Shown here one piece after another: positions 21,958 to 23,192 of a stretch of 23,192 bases of DNA. The notes under the pieces were generated by a model that was not told the origin of the DNA, did no database searches, and saw only the letters and a list, made by a program, of their open reading frames with translations. This stretch comes from Clostridia bacterium (GTDB taxonomy: Bacteria > Bacillota > Clostridia > Lachnospirales > Anaerotignaceae), in assembly GCA_900757025.1 (NCBI GenBank), contig CAAEMG010000055.1, forward strand, positions 1 to 23,192, given 5' to 3'. Numbering within the stretch: the first letter of the stretch is position 1; every line of letters starts with the position of its first letter. The position numbers and the translations under genes were made by a program.

Positions 21958-22395
21958 ATGAGAACAACATACATGCCAAGCAAAGCTGACATCGAAAGAA
22001 AATGGTATGTTGTAGACGCATCAGGCAAAACTCTTGGTCGTCTTGCATCAGAAGTTGCAAAAGTATTAAGCGGTAAAAACAAACCAAGCTACACACAGTT
22101 CCTTGATACAGGTGACTATGTAATCGTAGTAAACGCTGAAAAAATCGTTGTAACAGGCAAAAAGCTTGAACAGAAAGTATATACACACCACACAGGCTAC
22201 ATCGGCGGTTTAAAAGAAACAACATTAAAGAGAATGCTTGAAACAAAGCCTGAAAATGTAATCAAACACGCAGTTAAAGGTATGCTTCCTAAAAACACTC
22301 TTGGCAGAAGCATGATGAGAAAGCTTCACGTATACGCTGGTGCTGACCACAAGCACGAAGCTCAGAAGCCAGAAGTTTTAGAGATTAAAGCTTGA
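21958..22395 (+). CDS. rplM: 50S ribosomal protein uL13
   Basis: 145 residues, normal length. L13 is an early 50S assembly protein. The start MRTTYMPSKADIERKWYVVDA and the conserved GKTLGRLASEVAKVLSGKNK (about residues 23-42) and HAVKGMLPKNTLGRSM (about 101-116) segments are diagnostic. It is cotranscribed with rpsI from its own strong promoter. Confidence 0.98.
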   Translation: MRTTYMPSKADIERKWYVVDASGKTLGRLASEVAKVLSGKNKPSYTQFLDTGDYVIVVNAEKIVVTGKKLEQKVYTHHTGYIGGLKETTLKRMLETKPENVIKHAVKGMLPKNTLGRSMMRKLHVYAGADHKHEAQKPEVLEIKA

Positions 22396-22421
22396 TTTAA
22401 TATTTGAAGGAGGATACAACA

Positions 22422-22814
22422 ATGGCAGTAGCAAGATATTACGGCACAGGCAGAAGAAAATCTTCTGTAGCCAGAGTATATTTAGTACCAGGCAACGGCA
22501 AAATCACAATCAACAAAAGAGACATTGACGAATACTTTGGTCTTGAAACATTAAAGCTTATCGTTCGTCAGCCACTTGAACTTACAGAAACAGGCGCTAA
22601 GTTTGACGTTCTTGTAAACGTAAACGGCGGTGGTTTCACAGGTCAGGCAGGTGCAATCAGACACGGTATTTCAAGAGCTCTTCTTGAAGCAGATGCTGAT
22701 TTCAGACCAGCTTTAAAGAAAGCAGGTTTCCTTACAAGAGACCCAAGAATGAAAGAAAGAAAGAAGTACGGTCTCAAAGCAGCTCGTCGCGCTCCACAGT
22801 TCAGCAAGAGATAA
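22422..22814 (+). CDS. rpsI: 30S ribosomal protein uS9
   Basis: 130 residues, the standard length, from the ATG at 22422 after AAGGAGG; an upstream in-frame ATG at 22404 is rejected. S9 reaches the P site, where its C-terminal SKR tail contacts tRNA, and here the protein ends in exactly QFSKR. YGTGRRKSSVARVYLVPGNG (about residues 7-26) and GQAGAIRHGISRALLE are conserved. A terminator follows. Confidence 0.98.
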   Translation: MAVARYYGTGRRKSSVARVYLVPGNGKITINKRDIDEYFGLETLKLIVRQPLELTETGAKFDVLVNVNGGGFTGQAGAIRHGISRALLEADADFRPALKKAGFLTRDPRMKERKKYGLKAARRAPQFSKR

Positions 22815-22834
22815 TCTACAGCTTAAAAATGCTA

Positions 22835-22870
22835 AAAAAGTCCGGAAATACACTATTTTCCGGGCTTTTT
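22835..22870 (+). terminator. Terminator of rplM-rpsI
   Basis: A 14-bp stem pairs 22835-22848 with 22857-22870 (one G-U) around an 8-nt loop; the outer pairs are A-T ending in T5. The A-run on the left arm could also let it act on the opposite strand. Confidence 0.93.
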
Positions 22871-22925
22871 CTATGCCCAAAATTCTGTCTGGACTGTTCG
22901 GTTTTGATGGAATTTGAACGGAAAT

Positions 22926-23002
22926 TTATGGGTTTATAGTGGTCAAATTACTGGTGGACAAGCCCATTTTGACCTCTTATGGGTTAAATTACTGGTGGAC
23001 AA
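22926..23002. repeat. Two-copy 26-nt direct repeat with nested inverted repeats
   Basis: TTATGGGTT (22926-22934, 22977-22985) and AAATTACTGGTGGACAA (22945-22961, 22986-23002) occur twice. The parts are adjacent in the second copy and split by exactly 10 nt in the first. GGTCAAA at 22941-22947 is inverted as TTTGACC at 22968-22974, and CCCAT at 22963-22967 as ATGGG. Repeated motifs ending in GGACA, the complement of TGTCC, resemble multi-copy ends of IS21-type insertion sequences. No transposase is present, so it would be a relic or an element end. Identity uncertain. Confidence 0.6.
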
Positions 23003-23062
23003 TAGGAGCAAATGAAGTCCAATTTTGCCATCGACTGACGAACACATACTTGACTGATTTAC

Positions 23063-23117
23063 ATAGAGCCTTGGCTCATTCTTTGCAAACGAGAATGGGT
23101 CGAGGCTCTATTTTTTT
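23063..23117 (+). terminator. Strong terminator upstream of the last partial gene
   Basis: A 20-nt arm (23063-23082) pairs along its whole length with 23092-23111, including several G-U pairs, around a 9-nt loop, and is followed by T7. No gene immediately precedes it, so it may end an untranslated or attenuated transcript or insulate the following gene. Confidence 0.9.
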
Positions 23118-23161
23118 CGCCCGAAATCCGGCGAGACAAATTTGAGTAGGAGGTAACAGGT

Positions 23162-23192
23162 ATGACGGATTTCAATCAGAAGACCCATGACA
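23162..23192 (+). CDS. 5' end of an unidentified gene, cut by the window edge
   Basis: An ATG at 23162 lies eight bases after a perfect AGGAGG (23148-23153) and opens MTDFNQKTHD before the sequence ends. Ten residues are too few to identify the product. The upstream 50 bases are more GC-rich than the ribosomal region and lack the AT character of its spacers. Given the repeats just upstream, the gene may belong to an integrated element, but this is inference. Confidence 0.55.
   Translation, partial: MTDFNQKTHD

Noticed and set aside
22926..23002. CRISPR array
   Set aside because: Only two copies, one interrupted, with a 15-nt separation; no regular spacers and no cas genes.
22939..23145. 68-codon open frame across the repeats and terminator downstream of rpsI
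   Set aside because: It runs through the repeat array and the 20-bp terminator and has no ribosome binding site.

Overview
The window is a low-GC Gram-positive (Bacillota, class Clostridia) chromosome segment. The evidence is a long S10-spc-alpha ribosomal protein cluster in Firmicute order, strong AGGAGG-type ribosome binding sites, a T-box leader, the zinc form of S14, rpsD inside the alpha cluster, a KOW-domain gene between map and infA, and an ecfA1-ecfA2-ecfT-truA-rplM-rpsI tail. The L22, S4 and L17 variants resemble those of Lachnospiraceae/Oscillospiraceae-type Clostridia. That placement is inferred from remembered family patterns, not from a search. All supported genes are on the + strand.

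Layout. 1-1680: a T-box leader with a CUC (Leu) specifier and its terminator, then a YkvI-family membrane protein with its own terminator. 1681-2155: an AT-rich spacer, a near-consensus sigma-A promoter and a structured leader of about 240 nt before rpsJ. 2156-9910: rpsJ-rplC-rplD-rplW-rplB-rpsS-rplV-rpsC-rplP-rpmC-rpsQ-rplN-rplX-rplE-rpsN(Zn)-rpsH-rplF. 10028-14979: rplR-rpsE-rpmD-rplO-secY-adk-map-KOW gene-infA-rpmJ. A 259-nt spacer with a probable internal promoter precedes 15239-18351: rpsM-rpsK-rpsD-rpoA-rplQ and a strong terminator. 18498-21750: energy-coupling-factor module ecfA1-ecfA2-ecfT, then truA. 21767-22870: a strong promoter, a structured leader, rplM-rpsI and a terminator. 22871-23192: non-coding DNA with unusual direct and inverted repeats, a second strong terminator, and the first ten codons of an unidentified gene, possibly the edge of a mobile element.

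How it works together. The core is the growth-rate-controlled ribosome assembly cluster plus functions usually co-expressed with it: the protein export channel (SecY), adenylate balance (Adk), N-terminal Met removal (Map), initiation (IF-1), RNA polymerase alpha, tRNA pseudouridylation (TruA) and the energising unit for vitamin/metal uptake (EcfA1A2T). The flanking YkvI gene is a separate, amino-acid-responsive unit.

No new protein system is evident. The parts worth a second look are RNA and DNA structures: the rpsJ and rplM leaders, a multi-tier RNA structure before rplQ, several intercistronic hairpins lacking U-tracts, a 31-bp palindrome before ecfA1, and the repeat cluster downstream of rpsI.
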